64,000 bases of DNA from Candidatus Gaiellasilicea maunaloa (GCA_024330215.1 JANDLU010000001.1:62001-126000); one strand, 5' to 3'; numbered from the stretch's first letter, positions 42,230 to 51,911 are shown. The notes: generated by a model from the sequence alone, not told the origin. Numbers and translations are program-made.

Positions 42230-42603
42230 TACTTGGCCTTCTTCCCGCGGCCGACGGTCTTCTTCGGCCCCTTACGCGTCCGCGCGTTCGTCTTCGTCCG
42301 CTGGCCGTTCACCGGCAGGCCGCGTCGATGGCGGACGCCGCGATAGCAACCGATCTCGGAGAGGCGCTTGATCGACTGCGAGCGCTCGCGACGGAGGTCG
42401 CCCTCCACCTGTAGGTCGCCGTCGATATAGGCGCGAAGCTTGTTGATCTCGTCGTCCGTGAGATCCTTGACTTTCTCGTTCCGGTCGAGCTCGAGCGCTG
42501 CGCAGATCTTCTGTGCCGAGGCCTGCCCGATCCCGTAGATGTACGTCAGCCCGATCTCCAGACGCTTCTGGTTCGGGAGGTTGACGCCTGCGATTCGTGC
42601 CAA
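42229..42603 (-). CDS. rpsM: 30S ribosomal protein S13
   Basis: A 124-residue S13. [20 protein letters not shown] at the N-terminus, [14 protein letters not shown] and the C-terminal [19 protein letters not shown] are family blocks. It contacts the P-site tRNA and L5. It follows rpmJ by five bases. Confidence 0.96.
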   Translation of the reverse strand: MARIAGVNLPNQKRLEIGLTYIYGIGQASAQKICAALELDRNEKVKDLTDDEINKLRAYIDGDLQVEGDLRRERSQSIKRLSEIGCYRGVRHRRGLPVNGQRTKTNARTRKGPKKTVGRGKKAK

Positions 42604-42608
42604 AGTGA

Positions 42609-42722
42609 CTACCCCTGCCTTTGCTTGTGCCGTGGGTTCGAGCAGATGACCATGGTGCGCCCGTGCCGCTTGATCACGCGGCAGCGCTCACACCTCGGCT
42701 TGACGGACGGGCGAACCTTCAT
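42609..42722 (-). CDS. rpmJ: 50S ribosomal protein L36
   Basis: A 37-residue L36. [20 protein letters not shown] begins it and [13 protein letters not shown] ends it. It is the zinc form, with Cys11, Cys14, Cys27 and His32 as ligands. It lies between infA and rpsM, the standard place. Confidence 0.95.
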   Translation of the reverse strand: MKVRPSVKPRCERCRVIKRHGRTMVICSNPRHKQRQG

Positions 42723-42734
42723 CAGAAAACTTCC

Positions 42735-42956
42735 TTACCGGTTGCGGAAGGTGATCCTGCCGCGGTTCAAGTCATAGGGAGAGAGCTCGACCTTGACGCG
42801 GTCGCCGGGAGCGATGCGGATGTAGTGCTTCCGCATCTTCCCCGAGATCGTTGCGAGAACGGCGTGCCCGCCGTCGATCTGCACCCGAAACATCGTGCTC
42901 GGGAGCGCCTCGACGACCTCGCCTTCGACCTCGATCTTCTCTTCCTTGACTGCCAT
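42735..42956 (-). CDS. infA: Translation initiation factor IF-1
   Basis: A 73-residue S1-type OB-fold protein that fills the ribosomal A site in initiation. [20 protein letters not shown] and [19 protein letters not shown] are the IF-1 signature. The ATG at 42956 is preferred to an upstream frame opening; GGAG lies just before it. It follows map by 54 bases. Confidence 0.96.
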   Translation of the reverse strand: MAVKEEKIEVEGEVVEALPSTMFRVQIDGGHAVLATISGKMRKHYIRIAPGDRVKVELSPYDLNRGRITFRNR

Positions 42957-43010
42957 AGACTCCGTGATAGCTGTGCGCACGACGAAACGCGGCCCAGCCG
43001 CGCGAGCCAT

Positions 43011-43784
43011 CTACTTTAGCAAAGACGGCTCCCGATCGCGCGCCCCCGTGAGGATGCGCGGGCCTGCTGCCGTGATCGCGACGGTGTGCTCGAAATGACA
43101 GGCGAGCGAGCCGTCCTCGGTCGAGATCGACCACTCGTCGTCCTGCACGTAGACGTCGGGCGTGCCGGCGGTGATCATCGGCTCGATCGCGATCGTCATC
43201 CCCTCCGAGAGCTGCGGCCCGCGGCCCTGGTCGCCGAAGTTCGGGATGTGCGGATCCTCGTGGTAGGAGCGGCCGACCCCGTGACCGACGAGGCTGCGGA
43301 CGACCGAGAAGCCGTTCGACTCGACGAGCCGCTGCACGGCCGACGAGATGTCCCCGACGCGATTGCCGGGGCGCGCCTGCGCGATCCCCGCTGCGAGCGC
43401 CTCGCGACCGACGTTCAGCAGTCGCTGCGACTCGGCAGCGATCTCCCCGATCCCGAAGGTGAACGCGCTGTCGGCGATGTAGCCGTCCAGCGTCACGCCG
43501 ACGTCGATGGTGACGAGATCCCCCTCCCGGACGACGTAGCCGCCCGGGATCCCGTGCACGACCATGTCGTTCGGGGAGATGCAGATCGCTCTCGGATAGC
43601 CGCGGTAGCCCTTCGAGGTCGGAACGCCGCCGTGCGCGGCGATGAACTCGTCCGCGATCCGATCGAGCTCGCCCGTCGTGATCCCGGGCTCGAGGTGCTC
43701 GCCGACGTGGGCGATCGTGTCCGCGACGACGCTGCCGGCCGCGGCCATCTTCTCGATCTCCTGGGCTGACTTCCGGACGATCAT
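43011..43784 (-). CDS. map: Methionine aminopeptidase, type I
   Basis: A 257-residue MetAP that removes initiator methionine. The five metal ligands are recognisable: Asp in TIDVGV, Asp in IADSAFTF, His in VGHGVGR, Glu in IAIEPMI and Glu in HFEHTVA. It overlaps adk by four bases (ATGA). Confidence 0.95.
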   Translation of the reverse strand: MIVRKSAQEIEKMAAAGSVVADTIAHVGEHLEPGITTGELDRIADEFIAAHGGVPTSKGYRGYPRAICISPNDMVVHGIPGGYVVREGDLVTIDVGVTLDGYIADSAFTFGIGEIAAESQRLLNVGREALAAGIAQARPGNRVGDISSAVQRLVESNGFSVVRSLVGHGVGRSYHEDPHIPNFGDQGRGPQLSEGMTIAIEPMITAGTPDVYVQDDEWSISTEDGSLACHFEHTVAITAAGPRILTGARDREPSLLK

Positions 43785-44353
43785 CTGACTGCCACCTGCT
43801 CGAGGGCTTGCTGGATCTGGGCGTGCACCTCGCCGACATCACGCTCGGCGTGGAGGGGTACGAGCCTCCCCGTCGCCCTGTAATGGTGGACGACCGGCTC
43901 GGTCTGCTCATGGTAGATGGCGAGGCGCCGGCCGATCGTCTCGGGTGTGTCGTCCGCGCGTCCCTCCTCGTGCGCACGTCCGAGCGCGCGCTCGCGCGCG
44001 ATCTCGTCGGGGAGATCGAAGAAGAGGATCGCGTCGAGCCGGCGCCCAATCACGGCGAGCATGGTGTCGAGCGCCTCCGCCTGGGCGAGGTTGCGTGGGA
44101 AGCCGTCGAGGATGAAGCCCTCGAGAGCGTCGTCCTCGGAGAGGCGCTCCTCGATCATCCGGATCGTCAGCTCGTCCGGGACGAGATGACCGAGCTCCAT
44201 GATCGAGGCGACCTCGCGGCCGAGTTCGGTCGCTCGATCGAGCGCACGGAACATGTCGCCCGTCGAGACGTGGGGGACGCCGTGGTCGGCGGCGATGCGC
44301 TTCGCCTGGGTGCCCTTGCCGGACCCCTGCGGCCCGAGCAGCAAGAGATTCAC
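43781..44353 (-). CDS. adk: Adenylate kinase
   Basis: A 190-residue short-form adenylate kinase that equilibrates AMP, ATP and ADP. LLGPQGSGKGTQAKR is the P-loop, GDMFRAL and DGFPRNLAQAEAL bind AMP, and a short lid (RADDTPETIGRRL) replaces the long zinc lid. The GTG at 44353 is chosen because the P-loop strand starts there. Upstream is a full copy of the intergenic element whose 3' arm covers the ribosome site. Confidence 0.94.
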   Translation of the reverse strand: MNLLLLGPQGSGKGTQAKRIAADHGVPHVSTGDMFRALDRATELGREVASIMELGHLVPDELTIRMIEERLSEDDALEGFILDGFPRNLAQAEALDTMLAVIGRRLDAILFFDLPDEIARERALGRAHEEGRADDTPETIGRRLAIYHEQTEPVVHHYRATGRLVPLHAERDVGEVHAQIQQALEQVAVR

Positions 44354-44354
44354 T

Positions 44355-44520
44355 GGTGGCCCGCCTGGTGACGATGCCGCGCCGATGGGGTTCGCAAAGC
44401 GAGCGGCGCTAGGACGCAGGGAGTATCCATACCTGCATGGTATGGACACGACTGAGGACGACACGACGTGAAGTCCTTGCGGGCGTCAGCGGCCCGGAGG
44501 CCGTTGCCAGGCGGGCCACC
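44355..44520 (-). promoter_or_regulatory. Structured intergenic element, full copy A (secY-adk)
   Basis: Arms 44355-44368 (GGTGGCCCGCCTGG) and 44507-44520 are perfect 14-bp complements enclosing the whole intergenic region from the secY stop to the adk start. Inside lie the conserved blocks GGACGCAGGGAG (44412-44423) and CGACTGAGGACG (44449-44460), given in plus sense, flanking a hairpin 44426-44446 (TCCATACC, loop TGCAT). The hairpin arms differ from those of the other copies but stay paired. Confidence 0.7.
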
Positions 44521-45773
44521 TACTTGAGGAAGCCTTCGTAGGAGCGCGCCATCATCTGCGACTCCATCTGGCGCATCGTGTCGAGCGCGACGCCGACCGC
44601 GATCAGCACCGAGGTGCCGCCGAGCGCCCCGGCGGTCGCCTGTGAAAAGCCGCCGTAGCGGATGAAGAGCGTCGGCAGCGTCGCCACGAGGGCGAGGTAG
44701 ATCGCGCCGGGCAGCGTCAGCCGGGTGAGGACGCGGTCGAGGTACTGAGCCGTCGGCGGGCCGGGACGCAGACCCGGGATGTAGCCCCCGTAGCGGCGCA
44801 GGTTGTCGGCCTGGTCGACCGGGTTGAACTGCACTGCCGTGTAGAAGTAGGTGAAGACGACGATCAGGAAGCCCTGGAGGAGCATGTAGCCGACGTTCGT
44901 CGGCAGGAAGTGCTCGTTGACGAAGCCCTGCGTCTGCGGGAAGTACTGCCCGATCGTCGGCGGAAACGCCATCACCGCAGCGGCGAAGATGACCGGGATC
45001 ACGCCGGCCATGTTCACCCGCAGCGGCATGTAGGTCGAGCCGCCCGCGGTCATCCGGCGGCCGACCATCCGCTTCGCGTACTGGATCGGGATCCGACGCT
45101 GGCCTTCCTGGATGAAGACGATCGCGGCCACGATCGCAAGCGCGATCAGCGGGAAGAAGAGCTTCTCCATCGGGCCGCCGTTCCACCAGGCCGCGACGCC
45201 GATCGGCGCGCCGGTCAGGATCGAGGCGAAGATCAGGAGCGAGATCCCGTTGCCGATTCCGCGCTTCGTGATCAGCTCGCCCATCCACATCAGCAGGGTG
45301 CAGCCGACGGTGAGCGTGATGATGATCAGCGTCATCCGGCCGAGGTTCGCGTCGAGCACGCCCTGGCGCCGGAAGAGGAAGGCGTAGCCGGTCGACTGCG
45401 CCGCGGCGAGGACGATCGTCAGGTAGCGCGTGTACTGGTTGATCTTGGCGTAGCCCGCCTCGCCCTCCTTCTGCAGCTCGGCGAGCCGTGGGATCACGAC
45501 CGTCATCAGCTGGAGGATGATCGAGGCGGTGACGTACGGCATGATCCCGAGCGCAAAGATCGAGAATTGGGAGAGCGCGCCGCCCGAGAAGAGGTTCAGC
45601 AGGCCGAGGATCGTGCCGCCGCGACTGTCGAAGTAGCTGTCGATCGCGTCCGAGTTGACTCCGGGGGCCGGCATCCAGGAGCCGAGCCGGTAGAGCGCGA
45701 GGATCATCGCCGTGAAGAGGACGCGGCGCCGGAGCTCCGGGACCCGCCACGCGTTGCCGAGCCACGAGAACAC
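44520..45773 (-). CDS. secY: Protein translocase subunit SecY
   Basis: A 417-residue, ten-helix channel of the Sec translocon. ALYRLGSWMPAPGVNSDAID starts the conserved part. The plug and helix-2 region (LLNLFSGGALSQFSIFALG) and the loop QGFLIVVFTYFYTAVQFNP are family blocks. GTG at 45773 is the start, preceded by a hairpin that holds GGAG in its loop. Confidence 0.96.
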   Translation of the reverse strand: MFSWLGNAWRVPELRRRVLFTAMILALYRLGSWMPAPGVNSDAIDSYFDSRGGTILGLLNLFSGGALSQFSIFALGIMPYVTASIILQLMTVVIPRLAELQKEGEAGYAKINQYTRYLTIVLAAAQSTGYAFLFRRQGVLDANLGRMTLIIITLTVGCTLLMWMGELITKRGIGNGISLLIFASILTGAPIGVAAWWNGGPMEKLFFPLIALAIVAAIVFIQEGQRRIPIQYAKRMVGRRMTAGGSTYMPLRVNMAGVIPVIFAAAVMAFPPTIGQYFPQTQGFVNEHFLPTNVGYMLLQGFLIVVFTYFYTAVQFNPVDQADNLRRYGGYIPGLRPGPPTAQYLDRVLTRLTLPGAIYLALVATLPTLFIRYGGFSQATAGALGGTSVLIAVGVALDTMRQMESQMMARSYEGFLK

Positions 45774-45801
45774 GCCTTCTACGCTCCGCTTGGAAGGTTA
45801 G
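45774..45801 (-). promoter_or_regulatory. secY leader hairpin (CUAA-stem-C-GUG form)
   Basis: In the transcript CUAACC (45801-45796, containing the rplO stop UAA) is followed by a stem CCUUC/GAAGG (45793-45797 with 45775-45779) whose loop carries GGAG. One C then precedes the GUG. The rplF and tuf leaders have the same order. Confidence 0.5.
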
Positions 45802-46412
45802 ACATCGGAGTCACCGGCAGTCTCGTCGGTGCCGCCGGAGACATTCGGGGCAGTTGCATCCGCAGCGGTTGCCTTTCTAGCCGTTCGCGCCGTGGCGCGA
45901 ACGGCAGGCTCGCCGCGGAGCCACATCACCGTTCCCCCGGCCGACTTGATCTTCTTCTGGGCGCTCCCCGAGAACGAGTGCGCCGAGACCGCGAGCTTCT
46001 TCCTCAGCTCGCCGGAGCCGAGGATCTTGACGTCCTTGCGGATGGAGCCGATCAGCCCGGCGGCCTTCATCGTCTCCGGGGTCACCTCGGCGCCGGGCTT
46101 GAAGGCCCTGTGCAAATCGCGGATGTTCACAGGCTGCGAGTACGTGCGGAAGGGGCCGATCGGCATCGCGTCGGCGGACGTGTTGCCGCGCTGCTTCGGC
46201 AAGCGCATGTCGAGGGGCGTCTGGCCGCCTTCGAAGCCCGCCTTCAGCTTGTGCGACCCCGCGCGTGACTTCTGACCCTTGATTCCACGGCCGGAATAGC
46301 GGCCCTTGCCCGAGCCCAGGCCACGGCCGACCCGCTTGCGGTCCGTGCGCGGCTGCGCCGGCCGCAAGGTATGCAGGTTCAGCTCCGTGGTGGGGGGGGC
46401 GTCCTGGGCCAT
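45798..46412 (-). CDS. rplO: 50S ribosomal protein L15 with long C-terminal tail
   Basis: A 204-residue L15. LNLHTLRPAQPRTDRKRVGR, GQKSRAGSHKLKAGFEGGQT and PLDMRLPKQRG are diagnostic. The core ends near residue 150 and is followed by about 50 extra residues, first basic (TARTARKA), then acidic (TDETAGDSDV). The tail DNA contains a perfect 12-bp inverted repeat (45880-45905). The ATG at 46412 is three bases from the rpmD stop. Confidence 0.94.
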   Translation of the reverse strand: MAQDAPPTTELNLHTLRPAQPRTDRKRVGRGLGSGKGRYSGRGIKGQKSRAGSHKLKAGFEGGQTPLDMRLPKQRGNTSADAMPIGPFRTYSQPVNIRDLHRAFKPGAEVTPETMKAAGLIGSIRKDVKILGSGELRKKLAVSAHSFSGSAQKKIKSAGGTVMWLRGEPAVRATARTARKATAADATAPNVSGGTDETAGDSDV

Positions 46413-46414
46413 CG

Positions 46415-46594
46415 CTAGGCGTCCTCCACCTTGACGAGGTGGGCGACCTTCCGCAGCATACCGGCGGCCTCCGGGGTGTCCTTGACCTCGTTCGTCTTGC
46501 CGATCCGGCCAAGCCCGAGCGCGCGCAGCGTGCCGCGATGACGCTCGCTCTGACCGATCTGACTCCTGATCTGGGTGACCTTGAGAGTCGCCAT
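46415..46594 (-). CDS. rpmD: 50S ribosomal protein L30
   Basis: A 59-residue L30. LKVTQIRSQIGQSERHRGTL and LRALGLGRIGKTNEVKD are the family core. ATG at 46594 is used, with an in-frame GTG two codons upstream overlapping the rpsE end. Confidence 0.94.
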   Translation of the reverse strand: MATLKVTQIRSQIGQSERHRGTLRALGLGRIGKTNEVKDTPEAAGMLRKVAHLVKVEDA

Positions 46595-46596
46595 CG

Positions 46597-47193
46597 TCAC
46601 CTTCTCGGTGCTCGCCGCGGCTCGGCCGGCTTCCCGGCACGCTCGGCCCGCAACTCCGCGATCCTCGCAGCGGACTGGGGCAGGATCTCGGTGATCGTCT
46701 TGCCGCGCATCCGGGCGACGTCCTCCGGCCGGCGCAGGCTCTTCAGTCCCGCGACGGTCGCCTTCGCCATGTTGATCGGATTCGTCGTCCCGAGACTCTT
46801 CGCGAGTACGTCCCGGATCCCGGCCAGCTCGAGCACGGCCCGAACGCCGCCGCCGGCGATCACACCGGTTCCCTCCGAGGCCGGGCGGATCACGACCCGC
46901 GCAGCGCCGAAGACGCCCAGGATCTCGTGCGTCACGGTCGTGCCGTGCTTCGGCACCGTGAACAGGTTCTTCTTCGCGTCGTCGACGGCCTTCGAGATCG
47001 CGAGCGGAACCTCGCGAGCTTTGCCGTAGCCGACGCCGACTCGGTCGATCTCGTCGCCGATCACGACGAGCGCCGTGAACGAGAAGCGCCGGCCGCCCTT
47101 GACGACCTTGGCGACGCGGTTGATCTCGATCACGCGCTCCTTCAGCTCGCGCACTTCCTCACGGGCGATCACTTCACGCTCGACTGTGCTCAA
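46597..47193 (-). CDS. rpsE: 30S ribosomal protein S5
   Basis: A 198-residue S5. [38 protein letters not shown] and [20 protein letters not shown] are conserved S5 blocks. It helps form the mRNA entry site and affects fidelity. The tail is Arg-rich (AEPRRAPRR). It overlaps rplR by four bases. Confidence 0.96.
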   Translation of the reverse strand: MSTVEREVIAREEVRELKERVIEINRVAKVVKGGRRFSFTALVVIGDEIDRVGVGYGKAREVPLAISKAVDDAKKNLFTVPKHGTTVTHEILGVFGAARVVIRPASEGTGVIAGGGVRAVLELAGIRDVLAKSLGTTNPINMAKATVAGLKSLRRPEDVARMRGKTITEILPQSAARIAELRAERAGKPAEPRRAPRR

Positions 47194-47546
47194 AACTTGA
47201 GTCCTCCCTCACGCGCGCCGTCGGCGAGCGCCTTCACGCGTCCGTGGTACAGGTAACCGCCGCGATCGAACACGACGGACTCGATGCCGACCTTCCTCGC
47301 GACCTCGGCGAGCGCCTTGCCCACCTCGGCCGCCTGCTCGGTCTTCGTTCCCTCGAAAGACTCGTCGAGGCCGAGCCAGCTCGCGCCGGCGATCGTGCGG
47401 CCGCTCCGGTCGTCGACGAGCTGGGCGAAGATGCCCTTGTTCGAGCGGAAGACCGCGAGACGCGGCCGCTCGGCGGTGCCGGCGACCTTGCCGCGAATCC
47501 GGCGGTGGCGACGCTCGCGCGCTTGCCTCGTCGTGAGGGTGCTCAT
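47190..47546 (-). CDS. rplR: 50S ribosomal protein L18
   Basis: A 118-residue 5S rRNA-binding protein. [35 protein letters not shown] and [20 protein letters not shown] are diagnostic. It overlaps the rplF stop by four bases. Confidence 0.96.
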   Translation of the reverse strand: MSTLTTRQARERRHRRIRGKVAGTAERPRLAVFRSNKGIFAQLVDDRSGRTIAGASWLGLDESFEGTKTEQAAEVGKALAEVARKVGIESVVFDRGGYLYHGRVKALADGAREGGLKF

Positions 47547-48076
47547 GCTCGCTTCCCGACCTTCCTGCGCACGACCTCGTCGCGATAGCGGATCCCCTTG
47601 CCCTTGTACGGCTCGGGCTTGCGGACGGCGCGGATCTCCGCGGCCGTCTGGCCGACCTGCTGCTTGTCGGTGCCCTTGACGGTCACCTGATTCGGCGCGG
47701 GAACCTCGAACGTGATCCCGGGGCGGGGCTTGATCACGACCGAATGCGAATAGCCGACGTTCAGCTCGAGGTCGGCACCGCGCAGCGAGGCGCGATAGCC
47801 GACGCCCTGGATCTCCAGGTGCTTCTCGAAGCCCTTGGTCACGCCCTCGACCATGTTCGCGATCAGCGACCGTGTCAGGCCGTGCAGCGCCCGATCAGGC
47901 CCGCGCTCGGTCGGGCGGGTGACGACGATCTCGCCGTCGCCCTGCTCGATCTTCATCCGGGCCGGGACCTGCTGCGAGAGCTCGCCGAGCGGGCCGTTCA
48001 CCTGGACGCGACCGGGCGAGAGCCCGATCGAGACGGTCGAGGGCACCTCGATGGGCTGTCTGCCGATCCTGCTCAC
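47543..48076 (-). CDS. rplF: 50S ribosomal protein L6
   Basis: A 177-residue L6. [19 protein letters not shown] begins it, and the C-terminal signature [20 protein letters not shown] is complete. GTG at 48076 is preceded by a strong hairpin that contains the ribosome site. Confidence 0.96.
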   Translation of the reverse strand: MSRIGRQPIEVPSTVSIGLSPGRVQVNGPLGELSQQVPARMKIEQGDGEIVVTRPTERGPDRALHGLTRSLIANMVEGVTKGFEKHLEIQGVGYRASLRGADLELNVGYSHSVVIKPRPGITFEVPAPNQVTVKGTDKQQVGQTAAEIRAVRKPEPYKGKGIRYRDEVVRRKVGKRA

Positions 48077-48191
48077 GCCTTTTCACCCCCTGCGGGGGTG
48101 AAAAGGTTAGAAAAAACGTTCTTGGAAAATGCCATAGCTTTTGTCGGTGCCTTTCTAACCTTTGTTTGGTGAGCTCTGCTCACCAAACAAA
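48077..48191 (-). promoter_or_regulatory. rpsH-rplF intergenic hairpin series
   Basis: Three stems follow each other in the transcript. First a 14-bp perfect hairpin over the S8 stop (48178-48191 with 48161-48174). Second a 9-bp stem UUUCUAACC-type pairing of 48152-48160 with 48105-48113. Third a 13-bp perfect hairpin 48078-48090 with 48094-48106 (CCTTTTCACCCCC in plus sense) that covers the ribosome site and ends one C before the GUG. Stems two and three share bases and exclude each other. Confidence 0.6.
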
Positions 48192-48581
48192 GGCGATTAC
48201 TTCGCCGCCGATGCCGCGCTCGGCGGCCTGGCGGCTCGTGACGAGCCCGGTCGAGGTGGACAGGATGGCCAGGCCGAGCCCGCCGAGCACGCGCGGCAAC
48301 CGGTCCTTGCGCGCATAGACCCGCCGGCCCGGGCGCGAGACGCGCTTGAGGCCGCTGATCACGCGCTGGCGGTTCTTGCCGAACTTGAGCTCGACGACGA
48401 GCGTCGAGTACGGCTGTCCCTCGACCTCGACGACGCGGAAGTCCTTGATGTAGCCCTCGTCCCGGAGCACGCGGGCAATCTCCTCCTTGATCCGGGACGT
48501 CGGCATCTGGGCGGTGTCCTGCATCGCCTTGTTGGCGTTGCGGATCCGCGTGAGCATGTCTGCGATCGGGTCAGTCAACAT
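48180..48581 (-). CDS. rpsH: 30S ribosomal protein S8
   Basis: A 133-residue S8. [20 protein letters not shown] at the N-terminus and [20 protein letters not shown] at the C-terminus are diagnostic. S8 is the classic repressor of the spc operon in E. coli. The ribosome site GGAGGAGAAA lies in a short 7-bp hairpin (48582-48598). Confidence 0.96.
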   Translation of the reverse strand: MLTDPIADMLTRIRNANKAMQDTAQMPTSRIKEEIARVLRDEGYIKDFRVVEVEGQPYSTLVVELKFGKNRQRVISGLKRVSRPGRRVYARKDRLPRVLGGLGLAILSTSTGLVTSRQAAERGIGGEVIAFVW

Positions 48582-48605
48582 TTTCTCCTCCGGAGAAACT
48601 GTTAG
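48582..48605 (-). promoter_or_regulatory. rpsH leader hairpin
   Basis: TTTCTCC (48582-48588) and GGAGAAA (48592-48598) pair across the rpsH ribosome site, and CUAAC (transcript sense, 48605-48601) precedes the stem. It is a weaker relative of the rplF, tuf and secY leader hairpins and lacks the spacer C. Confidence 0.4.
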
Positions 48606-48673
48606 AGAAAGATCTGCCTCTAGTTGTCATGTGCTTTTGGATTTTCATTCCTGTGTTTTCTAGTCTTCCCAGT

Positions 48674-48859
48674 TCACCAGGAAGACTTCGTCATGCCGGG
48701 GATCGCGCCCTGATGAGCGAGCTCGCGCAGGCAGATGCGGCAGAGGCCGAACTTCTTGAACACCGCGCGCGGGCGGCCGCAGCGGTTGCAGCGCGTGTAC
48801 TGGCGCACCTTGTATTTCTGGGTGCGCTTCTGCTTGACGACGAGCGAGGTCTTGGCCAT
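48674..48859 (-). CDS. rpsN: 30S ribosomal protein S14, zinc type
   Basis: A 61-residue type Z S14 with the ligands in [11 protein letters not shown] and [11 protein letters not shown] (CxxC twice). [20 protein letters not shown] is the N-terminus. It follows rplE by two bases. Confidence 0.96.
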   Translation of the reverse strand: MAKTSLVVKQKRTQKYKVRQYTRCNRCGRPRAVFKKFGLCRICLRELAHQGAIPGMTKSSW

Positions 48860-48861
48860 TC

Positions 48862-49433
<572 letters not shown>

Positions 49434-49434
<1 letters not shown>

Positions 49435-49808
49435 CACTTGGCGTCGAGCTCCTGGCCGCAGCCCTCGCGCTTGCAGACCCGCACGCGCACGAGCTCGCCC
49501 TTGATCGTCTTCTCCTTGATCCCGACGCGGGTCGGCAGCCCACAGGTCGGGCACACGAGCATCACGTTCGAGACATCGACCGGCGCGGCCTTCTCGATCC
49601 GACCGCCCGGCGCCATCTGGACGCCGCCCATCCGGCTCGAGTCGCGAAGCGGCTTGGGCCGCGTGTGCCGCGTGATCACGTTCAGGTTCTCGACGATCAC
49701 GCGCCCGTCGCCGGGGCGTGCCTCGAGGATCCGCCCCTGCTTCCCACGGTCCTTGCCGGCGAGGATCTGCACGAGATCCCCCTTCTTGATCTTCAATTTC
49801 GTTGCCAT
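49434..49808 (-). CDS. rplX: 50S ribosomal protein L24
   Basis: A 124-residue L24. [20 protein letters not shown] is the KOW motif and [15 protein letters not shown] follows. The C-terminus has two Cys pairs (LVCPTCGLP and VCKREGC) that could bind zinc. L24 initiates 50S assembly. Confidence 0.95.
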
Positions 49809-49839
49809 CTGCTTCCTTCTACTCTTTCTGCTCTCTCTA

Positions 49840-49866
49840 TGACTTGTTCGCGAAGCGAAGAAGTCA
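49840..49866 (-). promoter_or_regulatory. Hairpin at the rplN stop codon
   Basis: TGACTTGTTCGC (49840-49851) and GCGAAGAAGTCA (49855-49866) pair with one mismatch and a GAA loop (plus sense). In the transcript the stem begins at the L14 stop UGA. A hairpin of the same layout, also with one mismatch and a three-base loop, lies at the rpsJ stop. Confidence 0.5.
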
Positions 49867-50232
49867 CAGCACCTCCGGGGCCAGGCTGACGATCTTCATG
49901 AAGTTCTTCTCGCGCAGCTCTCGGGCGACGGGCCCGAAGATGCGCGTGCCCCGCGGGTTGCGGGCGGCATCGATGATCACCGCTGCGTTCTCGTCGAACG
50001 CGATCTGCGTGCCGTCGTCGCGACCGTAGGGCTTCTTCGTCCGAACGACGACCGCTTTCACGACCTCGCCCTTCTTGACCGCGCCCTGCGGTGTCGCCGA
50101 CTTCACGGTACCGACGATGATGTCGCCGACCCGCGCGTACCGACGCTTGGATCCGCCCATCACTCGGATGCAGAGTAGCTCGCGTGCACCGGTGTTGTCG
50201 GCCACGCGCAACCGGGACTCCTGCTGGATCAT
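49864..50232 (-). CDS. rplN: 50S ribosomal protein L14
   Basis: A 122-residue L14. [40 protein letters not shown] and [20 protein letters not shown] are diagnostic. Its ribosome site GGGAGGTGA lies in the 3' arm of element copy B. Confidence 0.96.
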   Translation of the reverse strand: MIQQESRLRVADNTGARELLCIRVMGGSKRRYARVGDIIVGTVKSATPQGAVKKGEVVKAVVVRTKKPYGRDDGTQIAFDENAAVIIDAARNPRGTRIFGPVARELREKNFMKIVSLAPEVL

Positions 50233-50413
50233 TGATCGTCACCTCCCGTGGAGGTCGTGCCCGATCGCCGCGCAGGGTGGTGGCTGGCAAGGACGCAGGG
50301 AGCGCTCATGCCTGGATGGCATGGGCGCGACTGAGGACGCAGCCAGGCGCCGCCCTGATTCATCTCAATCGGGGCGCCCGAGCGGGTGCGAGCTGTGCGG
50401 GAGGCGACGATCA
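50233..50413 (-). promoter_or_regulatory. Structured intergenic element, full copy B (rpsQ-rplN)
   Basis: Arms 50233-50248 (TGATCGTCACCTCCCG) and 50398-50413 are 16-bp complements with one mismatch. One begins at the S17 stop and the other ends directly at the L14 start codon. The core blocks GGACGCAGGGAG (50291-50302) and CGACTGAGGACG (50328-50339) flank the hairpin CATGCC-TGGAT-GGCATG (50307-50323). TGGCTG/CAGCCA forms an additional stem around the core. Confidence 0.7.
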
Positions 50414-51268
50414 CCTGGCCACCTCGACGATCTCGGCCAAGCGCCAGTTCTTCGACTTGGAGAGCGGCCGGGTCTCGACGATCCGGACGACATCCCCGAT
50501 CTTCGCCTGGTTCGTCTCGTCGTGGGCGTGGAACTTCTTCGACTGCCGGATCACCTTCTTGTAGCGCCGGTGCATCCCGATCGTGTCGACCTTGACGACG
50601 ATTGTCTTGTCCATCGCGTCGGAGACGACGGTGCCCTGGCGCTCCTGGCGGCGACCGAGCTCTTGCACGGGCCTCGGCAGGCGAACGATGGGCTTCCGCT
50701 TGCGCGGCTTCTCGCGCTTCGGCCGGGTCCGCTCCGGGCGGAGCGAGCGAGGCAGTCGCTTCCGCTTGCGCCGAGCCTCCGGCTCGGCGCTAGGCGCAGG
50801 CGCCGGCTCGGTGACGGCGGCGGGCTCGACGGCCGCGGGGGACTGCTCGACAACCGGAGCCTCGGCCACACGCTCGGGCTCTAGGGCAACCTCCGAGGTC
50901 GGCTCCTCTACAACCGGCTCCTCGACCGTGGCCTCGGGCTCCACGGGGGCCTCAGGCTCGACGGCCGGCTCGGTTTCGCCGACGATCGCCGGCGCTTGCA
51001 CGGGTCCGGGCTCGGACGCTTCAGCCTCGACTGGCTCCGCCGTGGTCTCGGCCTCGACGTCGGCCGCCTTCGCGGTCTCCGTCTCGAGCTGGGCGCCGGC
51101 GGCAGGAGCCTCCTGCTCCGGCACCGCGACCATCGCCTCGTCGGCCGGCGGGACGTCATCGGCAACGACAGCGTCGGCCGGAGCCTCGACGGCATCTGAT
51201 TGGTCTCTAACCACGGACGCGTCAGCGTCCGTGGTTGCATCCGTGGCGCTGGTCTTCTTCTCAGCCAT
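50411..51268 (-). CDS. rpsQ: 30S ribosomal protein S17 with about 200-residue N-terminal extension
   Basis: A 285-residue protein. Only the last 80-85 residues are S17 ([54 protein letters not shown]). Residues 1-165 are Ala/Glu/Val/Pro-rich and acidic ([20 protein letters not shown]). Residues 168-202 are strongly basic ([20 protein letters not shown]). The ATG at 51268 follows the rpmC stop by three bases. Normal S17 has 80-110 residues. The extension stays in frame with normal codon bias, so it seems to be translated. A start nearer the core cannot be excluded, but no ribosome site is evident there. Confidence 0.88.
   Translation of the reverse strand: MAEKKTSATDATTDADASVVRDQSDAVEAPADAVVADDVPPADEAMVAVPEQEAPAAGAQLETETAKAADVEAETTAEPVEAEASEPGPVQAPAIVGETEPAVEPEAPVEPEATVEEPVVEEPTSEVALEPERVAEAPVVEQSPAAVEPAAVTEPAPAPSAEPEARRKRKRLPRSLRPERTRPKREKPRKRKPIVRLPRPVQELGRRQERQGTVVSDAMDKTIVVKVDTIGMHRRYKKVIRQSKKFHAHDETNQAKIGDVVRIVETRPLSKSKNWRLAEIVEVAR
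51209..51236 (-). repeat. 12-bp perfect inverted repeat in the rpsQ 5' end
   Basis: AACCACGGACGC (51209-51220) and its complement (51225-51236) surround GTCA, about 30 bases into the rpsQ reading frame. As RNA it would form a strong hairpin near the start. Confidence 0.6.
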
Positions 51269-51271
51269 CTG

Positions 51272-51484
51272 CTAGTTCACCTTCAGTTTTTCGATGGGCA
51301 GTTGTCGTCGGGCCTCGCGCTCGTGGCGCACGGTCAGGATGCGGGCGATCTCGCGCTTCGCGGAGCGAAGCCGGGCGCTGTTCTCGAGCGCCCCGGTGGC
51401 CGATTGGAAGCGCAGGTTGAAGAGCTCCTGGCGGGTCTCCGCCATCTTGCGGTCGAGCTCGTCGTCGGTGAGGTCGCGGAGCAT
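51272..51484 (-). CDS. rpmC: 50S ribosomal protein L29
   Basis: A 70-residue L29. [20 protein letters not shown] and [19 protein letters not shown] are typical. ATG at 51484 lies one base after the rplP stop; TTG at 51496 would add four residues and overlap rplP. Confidence 0.94.
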   Translation of the reverse strand: MLRDLTDDELDRKMAETRQELFNLRFQSATGALENSARLRSAKREIARILTVRHEREARRQLPIEKLKVN

Positions 51485-51485
51485 C

Positions 51486-51911
51486 TTAGCTTTCAAAGAG
51501 ATCAGCCTCTCTTCTCACGAACTTGCTCTTCAGAGGCAGTTTCTGGCCGGCGAGGCGAAGCGCTTCCTTGGCCAGCGGCTCCGGCACGCCGGCGAGCTCG
51601 AACATGACCCGCCCCGGCTTGACGACGGCGACCCAGCCTTCCGGGGAGCCCTTGCCTGAGCCCATCCGGGTCTCGGCGGGCTTCTGGGTGAAGGACTTGT
51701 CCGGGAAGACGTTGATCCAGACCTTGCCGCCGCGCTTGATCTTGCGCGTCATCGCGATCCTGGCCGCCTCGATCTGGCGGTTCGTGAGCCAGCCGGCCTC
51801 GAGCGCCTTGATCCCGAAGTCGCCGAACTGAACCTCGGTTTGCCCACGGGAGACCCCTCGCCGGCGACCTCGATGGACCTTGCGGTGCTTGACCTTCTTC
51901 GGGAGCAGCAT
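51486..51911 (-). CDS. rplP: 50S ribosomal protein L16
   Basis: A 141-residue L16. [40 protein letters not shown] and [20 protein letters not shown] are diagnostic. L16 lies close to the A site of the 50S subunit. It overlaps the rpsC stop by one base. Confidence 0.96.
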   Translation of the reverse strand: MLLPKKVKHRKVHRGRRRGVSRGQTEVQFGDFGIKALEAGWLTNRQIEAARIAMTRKIKRGGKVWINVFPDKSFTQKPAETRMGSGKGSPEGWVAVVKPGRVMFELAGVPEPLAKEALRLAGQKLPLKSKFVRREADLFES

